A stretch of DNA of 64,000 nucleotides. It comes from Phymatolithon calcareum (taxonomy: Eukaryota; Rhodophyta; Florideophyceae; Hapalidiales). Location of the stretch: positions 496,001 to 560,000 of the forward strand of contig OZ345359.1 in the NCBI GenBank assembly GCA_977006965.1, written 5' to 3'. Of this stretch, positions 12,040 through 23,680 are shown piece by piece; position 1 is the first letter of the stretch, and every line of letters begins with the position of its first letter. The translations under genes and the position numbers were made by a program. A model generated the notes under the pieces. That model ran no database searches. It worked only from the letters and a program-made list of their open reading frames with translations, and was not told the DNA's origin.

Positions 12040-13751
12040 ACTACTTATCTGTTATTGGGCGGAAGGGCTACTCTGTACTTCAATCAAATATTGCTACTCC
12101 ATGCATATCCATGGTCCTGAAGTACCTGAACAAAGTGCTTTCTCGACCTCACAACACCCGGGGATGGAGCTCGAAGTCAATGCCTAAGGCATTTCGCCAG
12201 CAATCCCAAACTCCCCCGTATGCTGCCGCTAAGCAACGACGGGATGAAAACAAGCAGCACTATCATCTGGACTAAAGACAACAGGTTCGTTGGATTCGTT
12301 CGGAAGCGAATGTCATTGTCATCTACATACGCTGATTTGACTGGTCTGAAGCAACCGAAAGTAGCTTCTGAAGCCGTGGTTATTCGCGGCAGGAGTCCCT
12401 ATTCTGGCTTCTGTATACCTCTTCGGATAATAGGCATGCCAGCAGACTACGCAAGTGCTGATTTAAAGAGTTCGTACAGCATACTACTACAGAGATTGGC
12501 ATAAGATTGTATAAGTGTTTCTGCACGCGTCATGGACGCTTGCAACTTTCCATGCCGTTGAGCATTCAGGACGCACCCTGCAAAGAAATTTCACTCTGTA
12601 AATCAAGAGGTTAATCATCTTTTCGCGTCTACAACATTGTCGGATGAGGATGAAGATATTCTAAAACCAGTTTACTGGGCACAAATATCCCGATATGCTG
12701 GGATCGATAGAGCATCACCTGAAATAATGAAGATGAAGCTGTGCATCAATGGGGCGTGTTTCAAAATCCATGGGATTGCGGTGCTCCTGTAGCGTCTCTG
12801 AAAGACCCACCACATTTACTGAAAAGCGCGAGAAATTCCCTCTACGGAGGACCCGGTACACTCTTCTCCAGTTCTAGAGACTCTGTGGAATGCAGGTGGG
12901 ATGATGTGGTAGAAGAAGTCGAAAAAGACACAGAAGATGTCTTCATCTGGATATGAAGGACCTCAACCGGATCAAACTACAGTACGTGAAAAATCTATCC
13001 AACTGGGCGAAGATGAGCGCGGCAGCTGTTTACCTGTCTTTGATATCCCCCTTATCGAGCGTTTGCGACTGTTGCGAAATATATTGCGCGAAATGGCGAT
13101 GATGGTTCGCGTACAGCTGCGATTCGAAAAGAGAACGTCGCCGAGTTCATAGAAAACTGCCGTTCGTTTTTCGACGTATTTCGATCCAGCACGCATAATT
13201 GTCTTTCTAAATTTACGGTCTTAGACTCTAAGATTACGTCTTGGAATTGCGATTCTCTAAAGCTGTTGCGGAGACTGCATGCGTACTTCTATCAGCAAGC
13301 AAAAGGCGGAGCAGATTTTCGGAAAAGTCACGTCATTGATAACATCCTAACAACAATCGAGGCCACATTTATTTTGTTGTCCCGGCTCATTCCAGAGCTG
13401 CCGGATGGACGCTATATATCTCTCACCAGATATTCTACAGACCAGCTCGAAGCCTTCTTTAGTGCTGCTCGACAGAGCTGTGGCGGTGGTGACAATCCTT
13501 CACTGCACGCTACGGAATCTAAAGCTGAGGCAATTGTCCAAAAGCGCATTATGGGCATTCTCCTGAACAATGGCCGAAGAAATCCTAACATAGGCGCAGA
13601 GCGTTGCAAAGCGATCATCAAAGGTTTGGCTACAGGAACAAAGAATGTGGAAAGGGAAGCTCCTGATCCTGGAATTAAGCGCAAAGCAGAGACAGATCTG
13701 TCCAGGCTTCGAAAATATTATTTTCAAATCCGAGAAAGTCAGTGGTACTAA
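12040..13751 (+). pseudogene. P-element/THAP9-like transposase relic
   Basis: Broken frames carry P-element transposase landmarks in the right order. Near 12290-12500 is a block with GLKQPKVASEAVV and SGFCIPLRIIGMPAD (the 'EALVF...WKVPIGYF' region). Near 12800 is KDPPHLLKSARN (the 'DPPHLLKLIRN' block). Near 12955-13060 is a frame with NLSNWAKMSAA. From 13266 to 13751 is an open 161-codon C-terminus with LTRYSTDQLEAFFSAARQ, GGGDNP and a basic tail, matching the P-element 'YKLSQDHLELFF...GGFNNNPT' signature. Frameshifts and stops near 12500-13260 make it inactive. Assignment is from remembered motif order. Confidence 0.6.
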
Positions 13752-14846
13752 CCGACAGACAAATCAACCCGAGAATTTTTGGGGCAATCGTGTACGCTGG
13801 GCGAAGTGCTATCTGTTCGGAAATCACGAGAAGTTACATGACGAAAGGGAATGGCGAGAGCGAGAAGCAAAAAAGGCGACTACAATTTTTGTTCGACAAG
13901 CTGAGTGTTTTGGAAAAGTGGAGGGTGTCCTCGATGTCTGCAGCGGTCACTTCAAGTTATGAGTATGCAAAAATACGTGAAAGAGAGCGCTAGGGCGGTT
14001 TGACATATCGTGCGAACAGTTAATGCATTTGTTCAATGAGTTGATGATTTTGTCCAAAGAACTGTTCCAAGTCGTAAGAGAGAACCGAATTAATCCGGAC
14101 AGCATTACAATTGAGCAATCAATACCCAAATATTTTGGATACCATTGCGGGAGAATCATTGTCAGATGGATTAGCGACACGCTTGGGTCTTGTCTGAATG
14201 ACCCGAAGTAATCACGATGGAAATGCAGAGCAATCTCCTGACTGTGCCGCAATTCAATGGATTGAATCTCTTTTTGAGAGATGGAAGAACACAACAAAAA
14301 AAAGTATGGAAGAACCCTGGGCCAGCAGGCCAAAAAATATTTAGCAACCACAGCAATTGGAATTTCAGCACTCCGTCCGAGATTAATAACTCACCAGGAG
14401 ATCTGCATTTAAACAGAAGCGAAAGAACTGAAAAATAGACAGGAATTCGACAGCGCGGGCACTTTTATTCCGCACCGAGCTGATATCGCACCTGTCTACA
14501 GTCGATCACTCGGCACTTCCAGCCCCTGCGTTATACTTGGTGCTTAATAGCATCGCTGCGTGAGATCGTCGCGCTTTTGATAACATAACACTGCAGCAAG
14601 TACCTGCATAGAAGAGAAGTGGCACACAATGAGTGATCGCTACAGGTGTCTGCTCTGTAAAATGATGTGCATGAACCCTTTGTTTACCGGTTTTATTAGC
14701 AGATGTCCGACCACCCGCCACAATTTTTTGTCTCTTATACCTCCTGCCTCCAACACGGGCCCTAGAGTGTGCTTTCATCCCCCTGCCAAGAAGTTCAGGT
14801 GCCTAAGGAACAATCCTTCTGCATTAATTGTTCTTAGCTTGACTGA
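13752..14846. other. Probable 3' remains of the P-element-like unit and spacer
   Basis: There are short frames without motifs. Short inverted segments TAGACAGG (near 14437) and CCTGTCTA (near 14490) are visible, but they are too short to call transposon ends. Confidence 0.3.
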
Positions 14847-15368
14847 TCATTTAGAGCTTCCTTCGTGATGTGCTTTTCCAAAATGATCATCCGCAATAAA
14901 GCTCGCACACGCCTTTTGAAACTCTGACACACTGCGGGTGCCGACGGCTGTACAAGTTACATAGTAAATCTTTTCGCCTGTCCCACATGGATACTTGATC
15001 TGTGCCACTAAAAAAATACCATCGCTGCACACATCCGGAGCCAGAACCTCACGCGCGATGGCTTTACCAAACGCGAGGTCATAGTGTAATACATACTTAA
15101 CGGATTCTTCTTGCACAGCTTTTGCTCTTTGCCTGCGTCGCCGTTGATTAAAATAGCTTCCAATAACCTTATCAGAGCTATAATACAAAGAAATAACAAG
15201 CTCCTCAACGGCTTTGTCTGGAACAATGAAATCGCCTGTCTTACTCACGGCATCCTGTGGTGCATTGAGGATTATTCGATGTTCAGTAGCCACTTTTGTG
15301 CACAAAAATATCTCCGGTTGGCCCTCATTCTTAAGATCGAAGTCCTCAAAATCCCAAAAAAGTTCATG
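14847..15368 (-). CDS. Hypothetical coding fragment, no start codon visible
   Basis: An open frame of about 170 codons runs from just after a TGA near 15372 to a stop at 14847, with no ATG near its beginning. It starts with an acidic aromatic stretch (HELFWDFEDFDLKNEG), followed by a mixed alpha/beta-like sequence with a basic patch (YFNQRRRRQRAKAV), and ends in GKAHHEGSSK. The composition looks protein-like. It may be the last exon of a gene or part of a mobile element; the next recognisable thing upstream is a retroelement-type chromodomain on the other strand. I do not recognise a family. Confidence 0.35.
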   Translation of the reverse strand, partial: HELFWDFEDFDLKNEGQPEIFLCTKVATEHRIILNAPQDAVSKTGDFIVPDKAVEELVISLYYSSDKVIGSYFNQRRRRQRAKAVQEESVKYVLHYDLAFGKAIAREVLAPDVCSDGIFLVAQIKYPCGTGEKIYYVTCTAVGTRSVSEFQKACASFIADDHFGKAHHEGSSK

Positions 15369-15972
15369 TGTTCAAGAATTTCAGAAGCACGAATCAGAGC
15401 CGATGAAAAAATAGTTCCCAACCAGGAAAATGGAAAAATGAGAAATTAGGAACGCGACTACAGTCCAATAGAATATCCACTTTTGTGAAATTTCTGCTGT
15501 TTCCTTCATGTTCAAATTCCTCAAGTGCACCATTCTATTTGATATATTGGCGTGCCCGTCTCTCAATTTCCCATTTTACCGGTAGGGAAATATTTGTTAA
15601 TCGCCCCTCAGAGATGCACGTGCGCCGTCAATGTTGGACGTCGAGTCGCTTTCATTTCGCGATATTAAAGTTGTTGTACAATTCACGACTGTTTTACAGT
15701 GCACAGGTATCGTACGTGATACACTGGCGTGTAAGTTCCGCGGCGCCAGGAATGTCAGCTTCCGGATTTTCCGGATTTTACATGCCGCAGTTTTTGTGGA
15801 AGATAAGCTGATACTGGATGACGCTTCCTCAAGAACGCTGCTCAACACCAACGGCATGATGATGGGGGATGCGACACAAAAAGGTGAAGAAAAGGATGGA
15901 AAACCTTTTTGTTGGGCGGTAATGCGACATACGATTCCTCACGTATTCTTCCTTGAACGTAACTGAATAGTT

Positions 15973-16219
15973 TCTGGACTCTGTCGAGCACAACAATCCA
16001 CATCTAAACACTATTGGAAAATTGCTTAACCTTAAATTCAACTCGAACAATGAGCGCTACGAAGTCCGCATCAAGTGGCGCGGGTTTGGCTACGAATATC
16101 CGACTTGGGAACCGCTCTCCATTACGCACGAAGATATTCCAGACAAGCTCCATGCCTTTCTCACCTCCCATCGTGATCAAGAGCTCGCCAAGGCCGCACG
16201 AGGAAGTTTGGAATCCTAA
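15973..16219 (+). pseudogene. Orphan chromodomain (Ty3/gypsy integrase-like C-terminus)
   Basis: The frame runs from after a TAG near 15970 to a stop at 16219. It encodes a chromodomain: an entry strand (ERYEVRIKWRGFGYEYPTWE) with the aromatic residues and the W-E-P signature, then a short C-terminal helix (EDIPDKLHAFL). Chromodomains of this style commonly end Ty3/gypsy integrases. No reverse transcriptase or integrase core is recognisable within 2 kb upstream, so this is probably a leftover 3' end. A free-standing small chromodomain protein cannot be excluded. Confidence 0.6.
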
Positions 16220-17948
16220 GTACAGTCCTTCAAAAAAGAGGACTATTGCGACATACGATACCTCACGTATGGACACCGATATTGTGCTGCTCGTACACTA
16301 TCGTTCGTTATCTTTGCCGTCTACGCCTGAAATTCAAGTACATCCATTCATGTTCTCCGTGATTTGATTTCATGTACATGTTTGACAAGCCATCACTGCT
16401 TGTCAATCCATGGTCCTGACATTACATCTTTATTTCCTGTACGTGTGCCATACGCATCACATCATCCAATCTACGTTGAGCTTGTTGGAATGTTCTTCGG
16501 AACACTGTTTCTGATCGTCATACAACTTGTTTTCTTTCCCGTTAGCGTCCACGGCAGCCTCGACTTCGGCTGCGTGATTTGGATGCATCTCGAAGCTTTC
16601 TCATTCATCCAAGGAATTCAGCTTCTGTCAAGACATTTGCGCTGTCTCCCGAATGTTCGGCTGCATCTTTCTCCGTATTACCGTTTGCCTTTTCTATTCT
16701 ACTTAAGCCAAGTAAACGTCGGCTCGTGACAAAAGTGAGCCAAGAGACATTCACCATCCTCATTCATCTTCCTCCTTTTTTCACCACCCTCATCATTTTC
16801 ACGCCTTTATCAACATTAAAGCCGCACATGACCAATAGGCGGAGAGATTGCTGCTGCTGATCGTGGATGTGAACGAGACAGACAGACTTTCATGAAATTC
16901 GAAAACGTACTCTGCGGAGTGCACTGAAGCATTACACATTCGTGTAGACACGTGTAAATAGACTTTAACGCACTGTAAATCTGTTTGGTGGCCGCCTACC
17001 CCAGTCGAGGACCGGCGGGCCGCCGAGCAGATACTTCAAATAGAAGTGGGTGCGGTGACCATGTCTAATATTCATTTGTCCCTTTTTGTTGTAACAGCAT
17101 TCACCTTGGAGTAAATGTTCGTTCTGTGTATCTGGTGTTAGAATTGAACATCTTTGAGATATTTTTCTCTTAATGTTTTAGTGCTAAGTCTTATTTTAAA
17201 CTGCGAAAACAGCTCGGAAATGAACCCTTGGAGCCAAGTACAATTCTGCTTGAGGTAGCTTATCTGCTACCCCAGAAAAAATATCGCTATTCCTGTCCAG
17301 CTTTCTACTTCGGAAGTACGAAGGTTAAAAACTAGTGTTCCTATGACGTTTGTGGGCTTATTCGTGACGGGAGAAGGTAAAAATATTCCTCAAAGCCCGG
17401 GTATAGATCTTTCGCGACAAGACTACGTGACGTGTCATCCGAGTATCCTGATTATTCCATCGCCATGATAGCTTATTGCTCTCCAATATACCATAAGTTT
17501 CGCAATGCCGACAATGACGGAAGCTGGGGCATCGTTGTAGCTGCTTGACGCACAAATATCTTTGTTGCTTGTGGTTTTATCTTTATAATGCCTGTCCAAG
17601 GCATGGGGATTCAGTTCTCCTCAACTTCTCTTGCACGTGACGATAATTGATTATTATCCAATCGTTCAGGACTTTCTCGATACTTGTTTGTCTTTCGCTA
17701 AGGGCTACATTCGAATGTCGCAAGCATGAAAGAGAACCAATTCCTGCTTGAAAATGCGTTCCATGCGAATTGAGCTCCACATCCGAGTGTCGGGAATCTG
17801 ATCTCTTCACTATGACAGCAAATACTAATTCCGTGCTGCGTAGATTCAACTCTGTGTTCGTGATCCCCATTTGTTTATCTTTTCGCTTTCTTCAATGACT
17901 GAGAAAAGAGGAAAGGCAGAGAAGAATGTATTACTACAGAGGAAAAAT
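16220..17948. other. Intergenic, no gene seen
   Basis: Open frames up to 121 codons have no motifs. There is no tRNA-like or rRNA-like segment. Confidence 0.5.
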
Positions 17949-18057
17949 CAGTACAGTACAGATATGATACGGTGACCGTTGTATGACACATGTACACTCA
18001 GGTAATATAAATACCCCAGCATGGACAAACCAGAAAAGAATAGGATCATGGATACCA
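17949..18057 (+). repeat. Left LTR of the Copia element
   Basis: About 109 bp matching 22361-22465. It shares TATGACACATGTACAC, GGTAATATAAATACCC, GCATGGACAAACCAG and a GGATACCA end. TATAAATA sits where a promoter TATA box would be expected. The outer (5') border is uncertain because the first bases do not align with the right LTR. Confidence 0.7.
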
Positions 18058-18061
18058 TGTT

Positions 18062-21000
18062 ATGGGCCCCAAATCGCAACCGGCGACGACGAACACACCT
18101 CCCGAGCAACACACCCGAGCCGGAAATCGTGCATCACGACGCGCCAAGAGAAACGCAACCAAGCACAAAAACTACGCCAAGTACGTGGCTACAACGATAA
18201 TACAAACAGCCGTCCGCAAGGCCACAAGAGTAAACCACAACCCAAGAAACTCAACTTCCGAACCAAGCAAAATGTCCGAGAAACTTTGGCAGATCGAACC
18301 GCTCACCTTTCGCAACTACGCAACATGGCATCAATCACTCCTCGTCCTCGGCATGAGAGATGAGTTCAAGTTTCACACGCACATCGTACAAGACGTGCCG
18401 CTACCACCCGACGCTACTCCGGAACAGAAAGCACAACACGAGCTCTCCAAGCAGTCTGCCCTTCTCGCGATCGGACAATCGATCACACCGGACGTCAAAA
18501 AGCGGATCCCGACAAACTGCTTCACCATGAAAACACCACACCATCTCAGCACGTCGATCAAGAAAGTTATCGACCACCACCCTTCCAACAACCCAAGCGT
18601 CAACTACCAACAAGCGATTTCCCTCGAACTTCATCCAGGGCAAGACCTCACCGCGTACCTTGAAAACACATGGAACTCAGAGACCAACTTCTCGCGCAAA
18701 ACTACCCAGGTATGATCGACGAAAGTATCGCGATCGATATCATTCTCAACGGAATTAAGGACCCACATTACTCCCAAGTCCGAGCGCAATCCCTCATAAT
18801 CCCGGAACTTAAACCGATATTGCTAAACTCACAACATACCTGCAGACACTATCTCTGAACAAACCTCCCACAAGACAGCAAATGTACTCCCCGAAGCCAG
18901 GCCCTTACACATCAACACAGCAACAGCAATACGGCCAGCGTAAAACACTGGTGCACAGCAATGCACCCACGCCCTACGGTCAAGACCCCGCGACGTGGTG
19001 CACGTTCCACGGAACCCCAGGACACTGACTAGCGGGATGTAGGGACTACCAAAAATGGAAGGCACTCCCCAAGTACAGGCAGCTCCAGCTCGCAGCACCA
19101 GGGCTAAATCGCAGTCGAGAGCGCCATCGCAGGCACCATAAAGGTCAAAGTCGCCGAGCTAGAGCGAACGCCATCATACCGCCACAAACCTATGCAGACG
19201 ACGAAGAATTGGTCAATTCGTCGTCATCAGACGAAACACAGGTAACAACAAACAACCCAACCGCACTAATAGACTCAGGATGCTACCCGACGCATATGCG
19301 AAAACCCACTAACACTATGAAAGAGATATCTACGATAACCACGAAACGGCGACATGGCATAGAGCACCAGTAACCCACCGCGGCCCGGCGGCTATCAACA
19401 TCGGTGACCTCAAGATATCGCTCCCTGACGCGGTGGCCGTACCAACACTCTCACGGCCACTTATCTCAGTCTCCCAATTAGCAAGAAAATACGATCTGCA
19501 CTTCAGCAAGCGCAAGTTCTATATCACAAAGCCCTCAAGGACCCCGCCCCTGAACGTAATGTACGAAGGCAGAGCCCAGAACGGACTTTACCAAATTCCC
19601 GCCAGTATCCCTACAAGCAAAAACGGCAAGGTCGCAATAAGCTCTATCATAACAATGCCACGAGACAACAAACTTGCCACGACAACACGCCAAATGCTAC
19701 CCCCACACCTTACGACCAGGATAAACAGAAGAGCCAAGCAGACACCCACGGTACGAGTGTAGCCACACACCCCTTCCATACAAGACATGGAACCGGCCCC
19801 TATACATCCCAACATTATTGCCAGAGACTACTACCACTACCACAGGCTATACAATCACATAAGTCTGGAAACATTACAAACCATGGCAAAGATGAACTAC
19901 CCCGGACTCCCAGCCACGCTGAGAAGGACACTACCGCTCATGTCCTGGTCAGGCTGCGCAAAAGGAAAGATGAAGATGTCCCCAGTTAACGGCAGTGTAA
20001 GAACGCCACTCCCCGGTACCAGTATCGCCTAAGATACATGCTCGTGGGACGTGCAGTCGCTTAACGAATACAATCACTTCGTCACCTACCTCGACGAGGC
20101 CACACGCTACTTGCAAGTAAACATACTTGCACTCCGCAAAGAACTCAAGAACTGCATCAAATCAGTTTTACTGAACACAATGAGCCACACTGGAGTGCCA
20201 ATACGTGAATTTCGAGCAGACAACGCTAAGGAATACCAAACGAAAGACCTAAACGCATTCTTCACCACTCACAACATAAAAACGAAGCTCACAACGCCGC
20301 ATACCCGGCAAGAGAACGCACGAGCAGAGCGAATCAATCAAGCACTTGCGGACAGAACGAGAAGCTCAATGGCACACAGTAATCTCCCACCCCACTTCTG
20401 GGAGTACGCGCTCCGAGACACAGTGGACAAATACAACGAAACTTAACATTACGGTGCCAAAGTAGTACCAGCAGCATTATGGCATGACAGAGAGCCCCAG
20501 CCACAGTCATTCCTCCCTCTCGGACAGTTCGGATTCATGATCGACCCAGAAGACAAAGAGAAGCACTCCCGAGACCGAGCACAATTGGCTCAATACTTGT
20601 GCAGACATGACGAGCGACACTACATCATTCTAAACGTGACGAAAAGCACGGTAACAAAATGTAGGTCCCAAGACTTTCAAGATTACCAACCCCACTCTGA
20701 CCCCGACGCATATGTGCCACGCCCAACATTCAAAAATAATATAATCCACTTCACCCTCCAAAACCGCCAGCAAGCGCAAAACAGTAACGAATCGCATCAC
20801 TGGAGATTATCACACGACGCAGAGCTTGACAAGTTCGACGAAGTGAAGGCACTCCAATGGATCAACAAATCAAATGTACCAAAGGGAACTAGAATATTAC
20901 CCATGAAGATGAGCTAAAATATAAAAGAAGACGAACATGGATGCATAATCAAGCACAAAGCACGCTGCAACGTTCGCGGCGACCGGCAGATTGCACACCA

Positions 21001-22354
21001 GCATTACAACCCCGTTGAAATATCGTCACGAATCGCAGGAAAGGACGCAATACGAGTCGCTCTTGCATTCGCAGCAGCCCATGATCTACACGCTCACCAC
21101 TGGGATATCGAGTCTGCATTCCTCCACGAATGGCTCGGTCCTTTCGACCAGGTATACGTACGACAGCTCCCAAGATTCGATTGCACATTCAAACACCCAG
21201 AATGCGTCGGCCTCGTGAAAAAAAACATATGCGGCCTTAAACAAGCCTGCAGAATCTTCACAAGCGGCCTAGCGAAAAGATTAAAACTTTGAAACTTCTC
21301 GAGATCAAACGCAGACACATGCACGTTCATCCTCCGGCAACCGGCGACAAAAAGCTTTGTAGTCCTGGTGATAACCATGGACGACTTTCTCGCATTGTCA
21401 AACGACACTTAACTCCTCGAAAAGGTCAAAAGCCAGTTAAGCACGCAATACACACTTCAGGACCTCGGACCTGTCAAGCACATAATCAATTGGAAAGTCG
21501 ACCGCGACTGGGACAAACACACAATCAAAATATCTCAGCCAGCCTACATCAACAAAATCCTGAAGCTGTACAACGCAACAAACGGATACAAAGTCTGTAC
21601 ACCATACCTTACCACTCCGCTCAAGGCTGCCACACCCGAGGACGAGCCACTTGATGAAACTCTATATCCGTACAGCGAGGTCGTTGGCCACTTCCGATAC
21701 CTTGCAGACAGCACGCGCCCTGATATCGGATACGTCACAGGCACGCTTGGACGATACACCCACAATCCCACAGCACACCACTGGAAAGCAGCGCGAAGAG
21801 TGCTGGATTACCTTCGATCCACCTCCAACTACTGCATCACGTACGGCAGAGAAGAACCACTAAAAGGGTACTGCGATAGCGACTACGCAGGATGCACAGA
21901 CACGCGCAGATCAACAACAGGATACATCCTACTCTGGAATGGAGGACCGGTGGCATGGCAATCGAAGCGTCAAAAACGAGTCGCAGGGTCAACGTGGGAG
22001 GCAGAATACATCGCAGTATACCATGCAGCGCGACAGATAAAGGTCCTCAGGCAGCTTACGACCGATATAGGTAAACTGCAACAAACGGCGACCCCGCTCT
22101 TCATTGATAACGCAGGTGCCATTACTACCTCAAGCACACCGCACCCGACACCGAAGTCAAAACAACTGGATGCTCAGTATCATTTCATGCGTGAGCAAAT
22201 AAGCGACGGCCACATCAAAGCAATCAAAATTGCAACAGCGGACAACCCGGCAGACTGCCTGACGAAACCATTGCAATCGACAAAGTTCACTAGATGCCTG
22301 ACCGCCCTCAACATCAACAAACCACGACATCTTTATGCGGCGACTGTTATATGA
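18062..22354 (+). pseudogene. Copia Gag-Pol polyprotein, many stops and frameshifts
   Basis: Gag begins at the ATG at 18062. A frameshift near 18700 carries it on, and a zinc-knuckle-like CTFHGTPGH...C (near 18990-19035) has a TGA inside. A protease motif LIDSGCYPTHM lies near 19265. The GAG-pre-integrase block (HRLYNHISLETLQTM) is near 19830. The integrase core at 20050-20446 has the second Asp in FRADNAKEYQ and the Glu in QENARAERINQ. RT at 20880-21650 includes HWDIESAFLHEW, GLKQACRIF and an active-site box MDD where most Copia have VDD. RNase H at 21800-22354 has GYCDSDYAGCTDTRRSTTGY and ends with the usual NPADCLTKPL block. Stops at several points (for example near 20445, 20916 and 21290) show that it is dead. 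Confidence 0.85.
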
Positions 22355-22360
22355 CACATA

Positions 22361-22465
22361 CATATTCATACAGATATTATGTCTTGTCGTATGACACATG
22401 TACACGCAGGTAATATAAATACCCTAGCATGGACAAACCAGTAAAGGATAGGATCCTGGATACCA
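22361..22465 (+). repeat. Right LTR of the Copia element
   Basis: Partner of the left LTR. It possibly starts at a TG at 22345, just after the RNase H stop. It ends GGATACCA, followed by unrelated DNA. Confidence 0.7.
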
Positions 22466-22964
22466 GTGACTACAGATATTTTGAAGTTTCGCGACGAAAA
22501 CGGAGATGGAGCATGAGCGCTCTCATCACCAGGATTACAATCTGCCAACCCAATGGATCTGAAAGCCCTGATTTCTATTGCTTTAAGGCGTATGTTGTAT
22601 AGGCACAGGGGAGGTGTGGCGAGAACGCTGATGCAAGAGCCGAACATCCGTGTTGAACAGCGTTCTCGCCACTGATTTCCGACCTGTCACTGAAGTCAAA
22701 GTGGTTGGCGTGACCACGGTCACAGCTCAAACATTTTGGTTATTCTCTCTCCTCGCCACTGTCAGCTGTCATAGCGCCTTCGTCAGGATAAATCCATATA
22801 CTCTCCACAGCCTTGTATTCACGTGTACTTTAGCATCAACCCCATACTGATTGTTCATCTTGTCGACCTGGGAATATTTATATTCCGTGAAGAAGCCTTC
22901 TCTCCTGTTTTTGCCACCTCTTTTCCAGCGATCCACTACGCGAGAACTGAGCAAGCTAACTGTC
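22466..22964. other. Upstream region of the KIX gene
   Basis: No coding frame is recognisable. It contains the presumed promoter and 5' leader of the KIX-domain gene that begins at 22965. No TATA or other element can be assigned with confidence. Confidence 0.4.
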
Positions 22965-23448
22965 ATGGCGAACTCTCCATCGAATGCTGCAGACTGGCAA
23001 GACCACATGACCCAGGATGACCGGGAAAAAGTGCGCGACCACATCTGTGAGAAAGTAGTGAGTAAGTTTATCCATTTTTCGGGTGTCTTTTCTATGCTTT
23101 GATCCTACGACAGAGCTAACTATTTTGCACCTTGTTCTGTTTTCTGAAATATACCCCAATGGTGTAGAGTATTATCCGCAAGTTCCCGAGGAGGCCCCAA
23201 AGGAGAGAGCGATTGCTTTCGAGGAACTAGCATATGCGGAATCGGCAACTCGCAAGAATTATCTGATTCGCCTGGCCGGTGGACTGGCCAACATGATTCG
23301 ACAAGTTGAGCAAGATGGATCGGAAAATGTAAACTCCAACACACATGATGCGGTGGGTTTGGGGCAAGTTTTTCTTGAGATAGAGAACGTGCAGTTGCAT
23401 GCGCAATCTGCAGAGGATGATCCAGAGCACGAAGCCTCTGTGGAGTAG
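22965..23448 (+). CDS. Small KIX-domain protein (MED15-like), 2 exons
   Basis: Exon 1 is 22965-23061 and exon 2 is 23168-23448. The 106-bp intron has a GTAAGT donor and a GTGTAG acceptor in phase 1, giving a 125-residue protein. It begins with a short leader and then DWQDHMTQDDREKVRDHICE, matching the start of plant/fungal MED15 (Gal11) KIX domains (Asp-Trp-Arg-x-x-Leu...Arg). The helices continue across the splice with YYPQVPEEAPKERAIAFEEL and YAESATRKNYLIRLAGGLAN. MED15 KIX domains bind transcription activators inside the Mediator tail module. Here almost the whole protein is KIX plus an acidic tail, with no Gln-rich Mediator-binding region. It may be a truncated MED15, a KIX-only paralogue, or the first exons of a longer gene cut short by the LINE fragment that starts right after the stop. 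Confidence 0.65.
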
Positions 23449-23455
23449 TCAATCT

Positions 23456-23680
23456 TTCTTTCTTTTCTTCATAGCAGAAAACGTTAACCTTAAATTAACG
23501 CTTGAACTTGGCCTTGGCCAACTTCTTCATGTTGATCAATATGAGTATGTCTTCGGGGTTCTCCCTGCGCAGATTATCCTCGGTTCTGTTAGATCCTATT
23601 CTGATGATTTGTCGTCGAGAGAGGGCCAACTGTAGCGCCAAGCAAACTAGTGCTCGGCGTACACAAAGAAAGACAAGAAC
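23456..23680 (-). pseudogene. LINE 3' end fragment
   Basis: The minus strand encodes the last ~40 residues of the same LINE ORF2 tail as at 10.8 kb: a degenerate RRQIIRIGSNRTEDNLRREN and the ending NMKKLAKAKFKR. It finishes in a GAAGAAAAGAAAGAAAGA tail that meets the KIX gene 3' flank at about 23455, some 8 bp after that stop codon. It is a 5'-truncated insertion with no complete domain. Confidence 0.65.

Larger units (their letters stand above)
17949..22465 (+). mobile_element. Ty1/copia LTR retrotransposon (inactive)
   Basis: The order is left LTR, gag, protease, integrase, reverse transcriptase, RNase H, right LTR, all on the plus strand over 4.5 kb. The integrase-before-RT order identifies Copia (Pseudoviridae type). 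The two LTRs differ clearly (roughly 15%), so insertion is not recent. No clean 5-bp target duplication could be fixed by eye, because the left LTR's outer border is uncertain. Confidence 0.85.

Noticed and set aside
17930-22480. ACTACAGA present at both sides of the Copia element as a target duplication
   Set aside because: It does not fall exactly at the LTR borders, so it may be coincidence.
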